Shown here: positions 54,538 through 62,504 of the stretch, in pieces
Layout: each line of letters starts with the position of its first letter
Numbering within the stretch: position 1 is the stretch's first letter
Assembly (NCBI GenBank): GCA_965228785.1
Contig: CBDDIF010000002.1
Coordinates: 2,418,001-2,482,000, forward strand
From: Hoeflea_A sp965228785
GTDB lineage: Bacteria > Pseudomonadota > Alphaproteobacteria > Rhizobiales > Rhizobiaceae
DNA: 64,000 bases
Reading direction: 5' to 3'
Notes under the pieces: model-generated
Database searches by the model: none
What the model saw: only the letters and a program-made list of their open reading frames with translations
What the model was told of the DNA's origin: nothing
Position numbers and translations under genes: made by a program

Positions 54538-55003
54538 TTTGCATCTCCCGCGAGGCCCGCCGAATGGCCTTCCTGATCCGCCCATAAGTGCCGCAGCGGC
54601 AGATATTGCCGTCCATCTCCTGGCTGATTTCATCATCGTCGGGGGCCGGATTGGCGGCGAGCATCGCCGCCGCATTCATGATCTGTCCGGCCTGGCAGTA
54701 GCCGCATTGCGGCACGGCTTCGGCAATCCAGGCCCGCTGCACCGGATGCAGGTCGGCACCGTCAACCGTGGCGGCCAGGCCTTCGATGGTCGTGACCTCG
54801 GAGCCGACGGCATCCTCGGCAAGCATCTGGCAGGAACGCACCGCCTCGCCGTCCACATGAACCGTGCAGGCACCGCAAAGTCCCAGGCCACAGCCGAATT
54901 TGGTGCCGGTCAGCTGCAAATGATCGCGCAAGACATCCAAAAGCGACACTTCACGCAGGTCGTCCGGCACGTCGGCAGTTTCGGCATTTATGCTCAGTCT
55001 CAC
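54530..55003 (-). CDS. [2Fe-2S] subunit of the molybdenum hydroxylase
   Basis: 157 residues from the GTG at 55003, which has AAGGAGAG four bases upstream (an ATG at 55033 is open but less well placed). Plant-type cluster Cys in 'FGCGLGLCGACTVHVDGEAV' and 'RSC', and the second cluster in 'CGYCQAGQI' and 'NICRCGTYGRI'. It passes electrons from the molybdenum site to an unknown acceptor. Encoded directly before the large subunit. Confidence 0.93.
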   Translation of the reverse strand: MRLSINAETADVPDDLREVSLLDVLRDHLQLTGTKFGCGLGLCGACTVHVDGEAVRSCQMLAEDAVGSEVTTIEGLAATVDGADLHPVQRAWIAEAVPQCGYCQAGQIMNAAAMLAANPAPDDDEISQEMDGNICRCGTYGRIRKAIRRASREMQNV

Positions 55004-55245
55004 GGGACTCTCCTTCGCTCGATGAAGGGGCATATGGAATGCTTGGAACGCAATTTCTTTGATAATCGCGCCAATTTGGACGTCTTGAAACACTCGAATG
55101 TCAGTGCTGCCGATCCCCGTTGAGGACGTGTCTGCTTTCTGATAGCCGTGCCAGGGAAGCCTGCGGATGGCGCGTCACGTTGGCACTGGTCACCCGGCTG
55201 CCGGTTGCTGTAAGGTCCCGTGACTTCAGCCTCGGGGAAAGCGAC

Positions 55246-55893
55246 GTGGAGCAACCTAAGACGGCCAAGCAGAGCGGCGCTGCGAACAGGCCAAAAAATA
55301 CAAAGAGTGGCAGCTCGTCCGTCGCGGTTACCGCCGTTGCCTTTGTGGCGGCCGTTGCTGTGGCAGCTATCGGGGCCTGGACTTACCTCCAGGTGACCGA
55401 GTTGAAACAAACGGTCGCAGCCCTCGAATCAACAGTGCAGGCCTCAGAACAGCGCGTGGCGATGCTGACCGAAAAGGTCGACGGGTTCCAAAGCACCGCG
55501 TCCGCCCTTCCCGCCGCTGCGCAGGCTCAGCTTGAAGCGCAGGCCAGGGCATTCGAGGAACAGATCATCAATTCCGGCACTTCGGTGCTCAAATCCACGA
55601 TCGCCCTGGCCAAGAAAGAGATGCTCGCGTTCGGCGGCTCAGGCTACCGGTTTAACATGGTCGAATTCGACCGCCGGTCCTGTGTGGCGGGCGGCACATT
55701 CTCCGGCGAACTTTCGGACGGGTCGCGGCTTGACGAGGAATTCGAGCCCAACTCAATGGTCGAAGTGCTGGAATCACGTGGCGACGTGCGTGGCATTCCA
55801 TTCTACCGGGTGACCGTCAACGGCTCCGAGCTCGCTTCAGGCGGCGGTGCCGCAAGCTTCCGCCACGGCAGCATGCGCATCGCCTGCAAGTAG
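55246..55893 (+). CDS. Hypothetical single-span membrane protein with coiled coil
   Basis: 215 residues from the GTG at 55246 (GGGGAA eight bases upstream; a longer frame to 55120 is open but poor). A short basic cytoplasmic tail, one membrane span near 24-45 ('VAVTAVAFVAAVAVAAIGAW'), a coiled coil near 48-95 ('LKQTVAALESTVQASEQRVA'), and a beta-rich C-terminal domain (about 120-215) with two Cys that could pair. Bitopic protein with its C-terminal domain outside the inner membrane. Family not recognised. Confidence 0.65.
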   Translation: MEQPKTAKQSGAANRPKNTKSGSSSVAVTAVAFVAAVAVAAIGAWTYLQVTELKQTVAALESTVQASEQRVAMLTEKVDGFQSTASALPAAAQAQLEAQARAFEEQIINSGTSVLKSTIALAKKEMLAFGGSGYRFNMVEFDRRSCVAGGTFSGELSDGSRLDEEFEPNSMVEVLESRGDVRGIPFYRVTVNGSELASGGGAASFRHGSMRIACK

Positions 55894-56163
55894 GCTACGC
55901 ACGCTTCTTCGACTAACCGCTCTTAGCCAGGATCTTAGCCTGCGTTTTCGGTTAGAACTTGCCAAAGGGATGATGGTTTCGATGAACCGTTCACGAGGCA
56001 GCAGCCCACCTCGAGTCCAAACTCAGCAATAGCCCGCACAATTCATTGATTCCAATCCAGTTCAAATTTTCACCAGACTCCTCATTATAAATATTCGTAT
56101 TTTTATACTTTATATGATACAATATTATCGTCCGCGGTTTTGCATTGTGAGGTGTATTTCACC

Positions 56164-57336
56164 ATGGCTGGCCCCAAAGAACTGGAAATTTTGTCAAATA
56201 GTGAAATACCTGAAGTTGTCCGAGCCAAAATCGCGGAACAGCTTTATTCAACCAACGATCGCAACGCAGACCGGGAGTTGGAACGACTACGAATAGAATC
56301 AGATCGACGGAAGTTCGTTTGGAACACACCAATCGTAGCCGCCCTGGCGGGTCTAGTTACCCTTTCGGCCACCTTTGTTTTCGAGAGATTGACATCACGG
56401 AGTGAGACGGCAAATACGATTGAGATTGGGCAGGCAAATAGTGCGATAAAGCAGAATGAAAGCAAAAGCCTGGCTGAGCTTGAAGCTGAAGCAAAAGAAC
56501 GAGAGTTTCAATATGAGATTGTTCGTTCAGAATTGACAAATAGTAACAAGACGAATGCTGAACGAGCCGAAGTGCTCCTATTTCTGGTGCGCGCAGGCGT
56601 CCTCAACTCACTGAATCAGACTGAGCTGAGGGAGATGGCGGAACAGCAGATTAAAAGCCCCAATTCCACTATCATTCCTCAACTTACACCATCAGCCTCT
56701 GGAGTCGGAGGAATCGTCGGCATGGATGACGTAGTTTGGCTTTCTGAGTTCGACCTGGAGCACCCGGTCGTCACACTCTCAGGCTCTGTCGGCCGCTTAA
56801 CTCAAAGGAATGCTGGCGGCGAGGCGAAGGCCTGCACAGCCTTTCTTGTTGACCGGGACAGAATTGCAACCGCGACATATTGTGTGGATCAGGTCGCAGA
56901 TATCAGTTCAATGGCATTTGAATTGTACCCGAATGGAGATACGTCAAATCTCAACAAATCGGTCTTTGAAATTACGGGTTATGAGCATAGAAATAATGCC
57001 TCTGATGACTGGCAGGATGGCTATACGATTTTGAATCTCAACAAACCAGTGGCGAAGGAAATTACGCCGTTAAAGCTGTCTGCGAAAAATTTTGAAGTGG
57101 GCTCCCCCCTGGCGATCCTTTATTTCAGGAAGGGAAAGAATTTAGGTGCAGTTTGGAGTGCGCCTGACTGCCAGGTTATCGATTGGAGAGACGATATCAT
57201 CCTGCACGGTTGCGACACAGGCCCAGGTGCATCGGGCGGTCCCATTCTGGATCGGGATACCCAAACCGTGGTGGCGGTTCACACTGGACGCCACCGTCAG
57301 GGTGCGGTTGCGGCCAGGATAAACAGGACCGACTGA
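56164..57336 (+). CDS. Membrane-anchored trypsin-like protein with Tyr in place of the catalytic His
   Basis: 390 residues. N-terminal helix-rich cytoplasmic part with heptads (1-52), one membrane span (55-72, 'TPIVAALAGLVTLSAT'), a charged coiled-coil stretch (80-170), then a chymotrypsin-fold domain: the first strand 'ACTAFLVDRDRIATATYCVD' (C224), Asp285 in 'WQDGYTILNL' and Ser357 in 'GPGASGGPIL'. The usual TAAHC is TATYC here, so the triad His is Tyr239 and proteolysis should be lost. The gene is AT-richer than its neighbours, lies in AT-rich DNA and has no obvious partner, which suggests horizontal transfer. Such proteins are common among stress and defence genes; that role is only a guess. 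Confidence 0.75.
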   Translation: MAGPKELEILSNSEIPEVVRAKIAEQLYSTNDRNADRELERLRIESDRRKFVWNTPIVAALAGLVTLSATFVFERLTSRSETANTIEIGQANSAIKQNESKSLAELEAEAKEREFQYEIVRSELTNSNKTNAERAEVLLFLVRAGVLNSLNQTELREMAEQQIKSPNSTIIPQLTPSASGVGGIVGMDDVVWLSEFDLEHPVVTLSGSVGRLTQRNAGGEAKACTAFLVDRDRIATATYCVDQVADISSMAFELYPNGDTSNLNKSVFEITGYEHRNNASDDWQDGYTILNLNKPVAKEITPLKLSAKNFEVGSPLAILYFRKGKNLGAVWSAPDCQVIDWRDDIILHGCDTGPGASGGPILDRDTQTVVAVHTGRHRQGAVAARINRTD

Positions 57337-57416
57337 TCCGGGCGACCGGGTCGCTCCCGGCAGTTAAGCATACCTGTCAGGAGAAAATCACCATCTGACA
57401 TCTAGTGGCAAGTAGC

Positions 57417-58169
57417 CTACGCCGAATCGTATAGCTGGATCGCCGCTGTTACCTTCGCGGCCAGGCCGATCAGATCTGTGCCAATCTTCTCGCGGTAGGG
57501 TCCGGTGAACCTGCGGATCGGGCCAGTCGCGCCGACGCTGAAGGTGGCGCCGATGTCGCCGAGGCGGATTGGGGCTGCGACGCTGGACACGCCCATTTCG
57601 ATTTCCTCGACACACTCTGCAAAACCGCGCTCCCGGATCTGGATGAATTCGTCGCGCAGGCCTCTCGCGCTGGTCTTGGTGTGCTCGGTGTAAGATTTCA
57701 TCGGGCCCGAGAGTATGAGGTCGCGAAAGGCTTCGTCGGCAAAGGCAGCGATCGCCTTGGAGCAGGAACAAGCGTGCATCGGCCGCATGCCCAGGCCCGG
57801 ATGGATGTGGGCGCGGGCCGGATCGGCCGGGGTCTCTACATGAATGATCTCGACACCGTCGTTGCGGAACCGAGACAGGAAGACCGATTCACCGAAACCG
57901 CTGGCCGCCTCCTTCATTGCCGGCGCGGCCGCATGGCGAACATCGCTGTCGGATCGCCCCATCAAGGCAATGCGCATCAGCCGCTCGCCGATCAGAAAGC
58001 GGGAATTGCCATCCGGGTCGTCGAGCAACCCTTGCGCGGCCATGGTCTGCAGCAAACGATAACAGGTCGGCCGTGGCAGGCCGGTCGCCTTCTGGAGCTC
58101 TGCCGCCGAAACCGGACGACCGGCGATGGCAACGGTTTCGAGCACTGATATCAAACGGTCGAGATGCAT
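57417..58169 (-). CDS. IclR-family regulator (divergent from SBP56 operon)
   Basis: 250 residues: winged HTH at the N-terminus ('VSAAELQKATGLPRPTCYRL') and IclR effector domain ('FGESVFLSRFRNDGVEIIHV', 'MHACSCSKAIAAF', 'GVSSVAAPIRLGD'). It faces the SBP56 gene across about 100 bases that contain a perfect 6-3-6 palindrome 26 bases before its ATG, so it likely controls both itself and the SBP56 operon. Confidence 0.9.
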   Translation of the reverse strand: MHLDRLISVLETVAIAGRPVSAAELQKATGLPRPTCYRLLQTMAAQGLLDDPDGNSRFLIGERLMRIALMGRSDSDVRHAAAPAMKEAASGFGESVFLSRFRNDGVEIIHVETPADPARAHIHPGLGMRPMHACSCSKAIAAFADEAFRDLILSGPMKSYTEHTKTSARGLRDEFIQIRERGFAECVEEIEMGVSSVAAPIRLGDIGATFSVGATGPIRRFTGPYREKIGTDLIGLAAKVTAAIQLYDSA

Positions 58170-58194
58170 AATTTTCTCATTCTATAGACACATG

Positions 58195-58209
58195 TATCAT
58201 ACAATGATA
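58195..58209. promoter_or_regulatory. Probable IclR operator, 15-bp palindrome
   Basis: TATCAT-ACA-ATGATA, a perfect 6-3-6 inverted repeat, overlapping another short dyad TGTATCATACA (58193-58203). It is placed between the divergent IclR and SBP56 genes, 26 bases upstream of the regulator start. The length and symmetry suit an IclR-type box. Confidence 0.6.
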
Positions 58210-58270
58210 TGGCTAGGCAATTCCAGACAAAGGAGCCCCAAGCCAATCTTGGGCGCGATCAAAAATCAAG

Positions 58271-59650
58271 ATGACGGGGGAGCGCATGGCGGAAAATGGG
58301 CAATCGGAATGCTGCGGGCCGGGTTATGCCTCACCGGCCGAGGCGATGCAGGCTCCGCGCGAAAAACTGCTCTACACCATCGCGATTTATGTTGGTACCG
58401 GCATTCAAAAACCAGACTATCTCGCCACCATAGATGCGGATCCGGACAGCCCAACCTATTCCCAGGTCATCAGCCGCTGCGAAATGCCGGGCATCGGCGA
58501 CGAGTTGCATCATATGGGCTGGAACGCCTGTTCGTCATGCCATCATGACAGTTCGATGCAGCGCCGCTTCCTGATCGTGCCAGGTGTGCGATCGTCCAAC
58601 CTTCACATCGTCGATTGCGGCACTGACCCGCGGCAGCCGCGGCTGCACAAGATCGTTTCGGGCGACGAGATCAAAGCCAAGACCGACCTGTCGGCGCCGC
58701 ATACGGTGCACTGTCTCGGCTCGGATATCATCATTTCCATGCTGGGCGACGCCAAGGGCAACGCGCCCGGCGGTTTTCTGCATCTCAACAAGGATTTCGA
58801 GATCGTCGGCCGTTGGGAAAACGACCTCGGCGGCATGAAGTTCAACTACGATTTCTGGTACCAGCCGCGCCACAATGTCATGGTTTCGAGCGAATGGGCG
58901 GCGCCGAACACGTTCATGCCGGGCTTCGATCTTGAGGAAGTCGGCCATTTGAAGTACGGCCGCGAACTCCACTTCTGGGATTTCGAAAAGAAGCAGGTCG
59001 AAAACACCGTCTATCTCGGCGAGGACGGGCTGGTGCCACTGGAAGTACGGTTCCATCACGATCCAGCTTCGACCCATGGTTTTGTGGGCGCGGCGCTCTC
59101 CTCCAACATCATCCACTGGTACAAGAAGGACCAGGAGTGGATCATCGAAAAAATTATCGATGTGGAAAACGAGAGGCATCCGGAATGGCCGATCCCGCTG
59201 CCCGGCATGATCACGGTGATCCTGATCTCGATGGATGACCGCTTCCTCTATTTCTGCAACTGGCTGCACGGGGATATTCGCCAGTACGACATCAGCGATC
59301 CGCACAATCCGAAACTGACTGGCCAGGTGTGGATGGGCGGCATGCTCAACAAGGCGCCTGCCGTCAACGGCGTGGACATTGCCGGCGGGCCGCAGATGAT
59401 CCAGCTCAGCCTCGACGGCAAGCGGCTCTACGTCACGACCTCGCTGTTTTCCACCTGGGACAACCAGTTCTATCCGGATATCCGGCACAAAGGCGGCGTC
59501 ATGCTGATGGTCGATTGCGATACCGACGAGGGCGGCATGGAGATCAACAAGGATTTCATCGTCGATTTCGGCAAGGAGCCGAACGGCCCGTCCCGCTGCC
59601 ACGAAACCCGTTATCCGGGTGGCGACTGCACCTCCGACATCTGGCTTTAG
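58271..59650 (+). CDS. SBP56 / methanethiol oxidase-family protein
   Basis: 459 residues, selenium-binding-protein family, a seven-bladed propeller. Conserved stretches: 'REKLLYTIAIYVGTGIQKPD', 'DELHHMGWNACSSCHHD', 'APHTVHCLGSDIIISMLGDA', 'FNYDFWYQPRHNVMVSSEW' and the C-terminal 'RCHETRYPGGDCTSDIW'. Bacterial members such as MtoX oxidise methanethiol to formaldehyde, sulphide and peroxide with copper, using His residues that are present here. The start is uncertain: the ATG at 58271 lacks a site, the one at 58286 has GGGGGAG three bases upstream. The usual copper-chaperone neighbours are absent; CoA-binding and ferredoxin genes follow instead. Confidence 0.88.
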   Translation: MTGERMAENGQSECCGPGYASPAEAMQAPREKLLYTIAIYVGTGIQKPDYLATIDADPDSPTYSQVISRCEMPGIGDELHHMGWNACSSCHHDSSMQRRFLIVPGVRSSNLHIVDCGTDPRQPRLHKIVSGDEIKAKTDLSAPHTVHCLGSDIIISMLGDAKGNAPGGFLHLNKDFEIVGRWENDLGGMKFNYDFWYQPRHNVMVSSEWAAPNTFMPGFDLEEVGHLKYGRELHFWDFEKKQVENTVYLGEDGLVPLEVRFHHDPASTHGFVGAALSSNIIHWYKKDQEWIIEKIIDVENERHPEWPIPLPGMITVILISMDDRFLYFCNWLHGDIRQYDISDPHNPKLTGQVWMGGMLNKAPAVNGVDIAGGPQMIQLSLDGKRLYVTTSLFSTWDNQFYPDIRHKGGVMLMVDCDTDEGGMEINKDFIVDFGKEPNGPSRCHETRYPGGDCTSDIWL

Positions 59651-59662
59651 GACTTTCTCTCG

Positions 59663-60112
59663 ATGGACCACACCCAGGACTACCCGGCCGACTACCTCGC
59701 TTCGATACTGAGCGACGTGAAGACCATCGGCATGGTCGGCGCCAGCCCCGATCCGACCAAGTTCAGTTACGGCGTGCTGCGGGTGCTGCACGAACAGGGT
59801 TACAACATGAAACCGGTCAACCCGCGGGAAGCCGGCAACGAGATCCGCGGGCTCCCCGTCTACGAATCGCTGGCGGCAATCGACGAGCCGATCGATATGG
59901 TCCAGGTGTTTCGCGATTCTTCCGCGCTCAAGGGTATTGCCCAGGAGGCGATCGATGTCGGCGCCAAGGTTTTGTGGGGCCAAATCGGCGTCTATGACGA
60001 GGAGGCCGCGCGGCTGGCGGAAGAGGCGGGACTGCGTGTGGTCATGAACCGCTGTCCAAAAATCGAGCTGTTCCGGCCGTTCTGGAAGCCGAAACTCAAT
60101 CAGACGATCTAG
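59663..60112 (+). CDS. CoA-binding domain protein (YccU-like)
   Basis: 149 residues, a single CoA-binding Rossmann domain: 'TIGMVGASPDPTKFSYGVLR', 'VNPREAGNEIRGLPVYESLA', 'VLWGQIGVYDEEAARLAEEA' and 'VVMNRCPKIELFR'. Such proteins bind CoA and may bind acyl-CoA or sulphur-containing ligands; function unknown. Starts 12 bases after the SBP56 stop and ends 12 bases before the ferredoxin gene, a compact operon. Confidence 0.87.
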   Translation: MDHTQDYPADYLASILSDVKTIGMVGASPDPTKFSYGVLRVLHEQGYNMKPVNPREAGNEIRGLPVYESLAAIDEPIDMVQVFRDSSALKGIAQEAIDVGAKVLWGQIGVYDEEAARLAEEAGLRVVMNRCPKIELFRPFWKPKLNQTI

Positions 60113-60124
60113 ACCAGAGCGCCA

Positions 60125-60454
60125 ATGTCTGACGAAACTTTTCAGGTCGAGTTGCGCAACAGCGGCGTAACGCTTGCGGTCGGCGTCAACCAACCGATCT
60201 ATCAGGCGGCCCTCGATGCCGGCATCCAGCTTCCCATCGGATGCAATTACGGCGGCTGCATCACCTGCGCGGGCAAGCTGATATCCGGCAAGGTCAGGCA
60301 GCCCGGCGCCACAGCGCTCAACAAGCGGCAGTCAGCGGCCGGATACGTGCTGTTGTGCGTGGCGCGGCCAAAAACCGACTGCGTCATAGACGACGGCGTG
60401 GAGTCGCACGATGAGCTTTACCGCAATCCTTTCGCCTTTCCCCAAGGCACCTGA
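60125..60454 (+). CDS. [2Fe-2S] plant-type ferredoxin
   Basis: 109 residues with a cluster motif CNYGGCITC and a fourth Cys in 'LLCVARPK', in a beta-grasp ferredoxin scaffold ('GIQLPIGCNYGGCITCAGKL', 'QSAAGYVLLCVARPKTDCVI'). It carries electrons to an oxidoreductase. As the third gene of the SBP56 operon it could feed or drain electrons from the SBP56 reaction, an unusual association. Confidence 0.9.
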   Translation: MSDETFQVELRNSGVTLAVGVNQPIYQAALDAGIQLPIGCNYGGCITCAGKLISGKVRQPGATALNKRQSAAGYVLLCVARPKTDCVIDDGVESHDELYRNPFAFPQGT

Positions 60455-60575
60455 CCTATCGCGAATCCGCATAGCTCCCCTGCGAAAATTTCGCTCCAAA
60501 TTTCACGCGTTCACGACCATATAGCGCTCAAGAGATTGACGCGCCGAGGGCGCGATTTTTGGAAAGGAAAACACC

Positions 60576-60725
60576 ATGTCCCTGCTTAGCGCACTGAAAC
60601 AACGCCGCAACGTCGCCCGTGCCACCAACGAACTCGAGCGTCTTTCGGACCGCGAACTTGCCGATCTCGGCATCTTCCGCTCCGATATCCCGAGCGTCGT
60701 TCGCGGTCACCGCCGGCCCAACTGA
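60576..60725 (+). CDS. DUF1127 small basic protein
   Basis: A 49-residue gene with AAAGGAAAAC just before the ATG. 'LEKLSDRELADLGI'-type pattern appears here as 'LERLSDRELADLGIFRSDIP', the DUF1127/YjiS signature of short Arg-rich proteins frequent in Rhizobiales, some linked to RNA or phosphate regulation. It ends 24 bases before a strong terminator, so it is an independent monocistronic unit. Confidence 0.88.
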   Translation: MSLLSALKQRRNVARATNELERLSDRELADLGIFRSDIPSVVRGHRRPN

Positions 60726-60748
60726 CCGGCACTGAAATTCGCTTGCTG

Positions 60749-60776
60749 AAAACCGCCCTCCGGGGCGGTTTTTTTT
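60749..60776 (+). terminator. Rho-independent terminator of the DUF1127 gene
   Basis: CCGCCC and GGGCGG pair around a TCCG tetraloop (60753-60768), extended by AAAA/TTTT, and followed by an eight-T run. It lies immediately before the stop of the convergent IclR gene and may serve both. Confidence 0.9.
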
Positions 60777-60779
60777 CGG

Positions 60780-61610
60780 TCAACGCACCTGCACTTCATG
60801 CGCAACGCGGTCGGCGATTTCGCGCATCGGTTCCTCGTAGGTGCCGATTGCTTCCTGCAATGTCATGGCGGTGCGGATCCATATCATCGACACACATGCC
60901 AACACGTCACCATCAACCATGACCGGAACAGCGATGCTTGACGTCTTTGGCCGATAGGGACCGGAGTCGCGCACTGCCAAGCCTCGACGGCGGACCTGCG
61001 TCAGCATGATTGCCAGTTTCTCGGGTTCCATGAAGGGAATGTCGTCAGGATCGTCAAGCCGCCTGATGTGGTTGAGGATCAGCTCACGTTCCGCCTGCCG
61101 GCAATGGGCAATGTAAGCGCGCCCGGCCGAACTCCGCAGCACCGGCAGACGGAAACCAGTCATGCCGCGATCGATCGAAAGCGGGCTGCGGTCATGGGTC
61201 GTCTCCTGAACGACCATGGCTGCATTGTCATAGATGCTGAGATCGAGTGGCCACACCAGTTGTGGTGCGTATTCGCCGAAAATCGGTCCCGCCGCCTGAC
61301 AGATCAGCGAGGTTCGTGCGAAGCCATCGCCGAGGCCGGCGGCCAGACGCGAAACGCGCACCCTGGCGCTGGTCGGCGAGTAGACCACATAGCCCTGTTC
61401 CTCCAGCGTCTGCAGCAGGCGATAGACTGAGGACCGGGGGATATCCAAAGCAGCGGCGATCTCTGCCGGCTTGGTGTCCCCGGCGGCATTGACAAAACGC
61501 AGAATCGCCAATCCGCGTTCGAGCGCGCGCACCCCGTCGCTCGATCGGCCACCCTTGTCCTGCTTGACGTGCGACAGGCCACTGCCTCCATCACTTTGCC
61601 CGAGCAGCAT
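60780..61610 (-). CDS. IclR-family regulator (aromatic degradation type)
   Basis: 276 residues. HTH 'DTKPAEIAAALDIPRSSVYR' and effector domain 'PLSIDRGMTGFRLPVLRSSA', 'AVRDSGPYRPKTSSIAVPVM'. It resembles MhpR-like activators of hydroxyphenylpropionate degradation. It lies 44 bases downstream of the FAH gene in the same direction, as the third gene of the run that begins with the MhpA-like hydroxylase, so self-regulation of this pathway is likely. Confidence 0.9.
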   Translation of the reverse strand: MLLGQSDGGSGLSHVKQDKGGRSSDGVRALERGLAILRFVNAAGDTKPAEIAAALDIPRSSVYRLLQTLEEQGYVVYSPTSARVRVSRLAAGLGDGFARTSLICQAAGPIFGEYAPQLVWPLDLSIYDNAAMVVQETTHDRSPLSIDRGMTGFRLPVLRSSAGRAYIAHCRQAERELILNHIRRLDDPDDIPFMEPEKLAIMLTQVRRRGLAVRDSGPYRPKTSSIAVPVMVDGDVLACVSMIWIRTAMTLQEAIGTYEEPMREIADRVAHEVQVR

Positions 61611-61654
61611 GATGCCACGCTATTGCGGACGAGGCGACAGGCTTTGCCCCGAGT

Positions 61655-62500
61655 CTACCCTTCCGCGACCACAGGGTTACGCAGGCAGCCGACATTGCTG
61701 ATCTCGACCTCGGCCACGTCGCCGTCGCGCATCCACAAGGGCGGTGTGCGCTTGGCGCCGACACCTCCCGGTGTGCCGGAAACAATCACGTCACCGGGCA
61801 GGACCGGCAGGATGGTGGAGATGTAGGCGATCAACGCTGGCACCGGTGTGATCATCAAGTCGAGCGTCGTGTTCTGCACGACCTCGCCGTTGAGCCGCGT
61901 CGTCAGGGTAAGAGCGGAGGGGTCGGGGATTTCGTCAGCGGTCGCCATCCAAGGGCCAAAGCCGCCTGTTCCGGCAAAGGTCTTGCCCGGCATGAACTGG
62001 GCGGTGTGGCGCTGCCAATCGCGCACCGATCCGTCATTGTAGCAGGCGTAACCGGCGACATGTGACAGCGCATCGGCTTCGGAAATCCGCCGCCCTTCCT
62101 TGCCGATGATGACGGCGAGCTCGCCCTCGTAGTCGAACTGGTCACTTTCCAACGGCTTGACCAGCGGCTCGCCGTGACCGATCTGGCTGCCCGGAAAGCG
62201 GGCGAACAGCACCGGATATTCGGTCACCGCCCGGCCGGTTTCGGCCACGTGGTCACGGTAATTGAGGCCGACACAGATGATTTTGTCGGGGTCCGGGATC
62301 ACCGGGTCGAAGGTCACGGCATCAAGCGCCATGTCGGGTGCCTCGCCGGCAAAGATTCGCGCTTCCTCAGGACCGTGGTTTTCAAGAAAGCTGCGCAGCG
62401 TGGGACTGTCGGCAAAGCGGCGACCGAGATCAACGATGCCGCTGTCCGCGACGATGCCGTAGCCGGTTTCGTCGCCGGCGCGATAGGAGCAGAGTTTCAT
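61655..62500 (-). CDS. FAH-family hydrolase
   Basis: 281 residues from the ATG at 62500. 'KIICVGLNYRDHVAETGRAV', the metal-binding 'DYEGELAVIIGKEG', 'GYACYNDGSVRDWQRHTAQF' and 'VSGTPGGVGAKRTPP' are those of the FAH/2-keto-4-pentenoate hydratase-like group that hydrolyses ring-cleavage products. Its ATG begins four bases after the stop of the MhpA-like hydroxylase. A longer frame upstream (to 62632) overlaps that gene and is not used. Confidence 0.9.
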   Translation of the reverse strand: MKLCSYRAGDETGYGIVADSGIVDLGRRFADSPTLRSFLENHGPEEARIFAGEAPDMALDAVTFDPVIPDPDKIICVGLNYRDHVAETGRAVTEYPVLFARFPGSQIGHGEPLVKPLESDQFDYEGELAVIIGKEGRRISEADALSHVAGYACYNDGSVRDWQRHTAQFMPGKTFAGTGGFGPWMATADEIPDPSALTLTTRLNGEVVQNTTLDLMITPVPALIAYISTILPVLPGDVIVSGTPGGVGAKRTPPLWMRDGDVAEVEISNVGCLRNPVVAEG

Positions 62501-62504
62501 GGGA

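Noticed and set aside
58535..60193. A 552-codon open frame on the minus strand opposite the SBP56 and CoA-binding genes
   Set aside because: It crosses two well-supported genes with family motifs on the plus strand and has a Val/His/Asp-rich composition typical of antisense high-GC frames.
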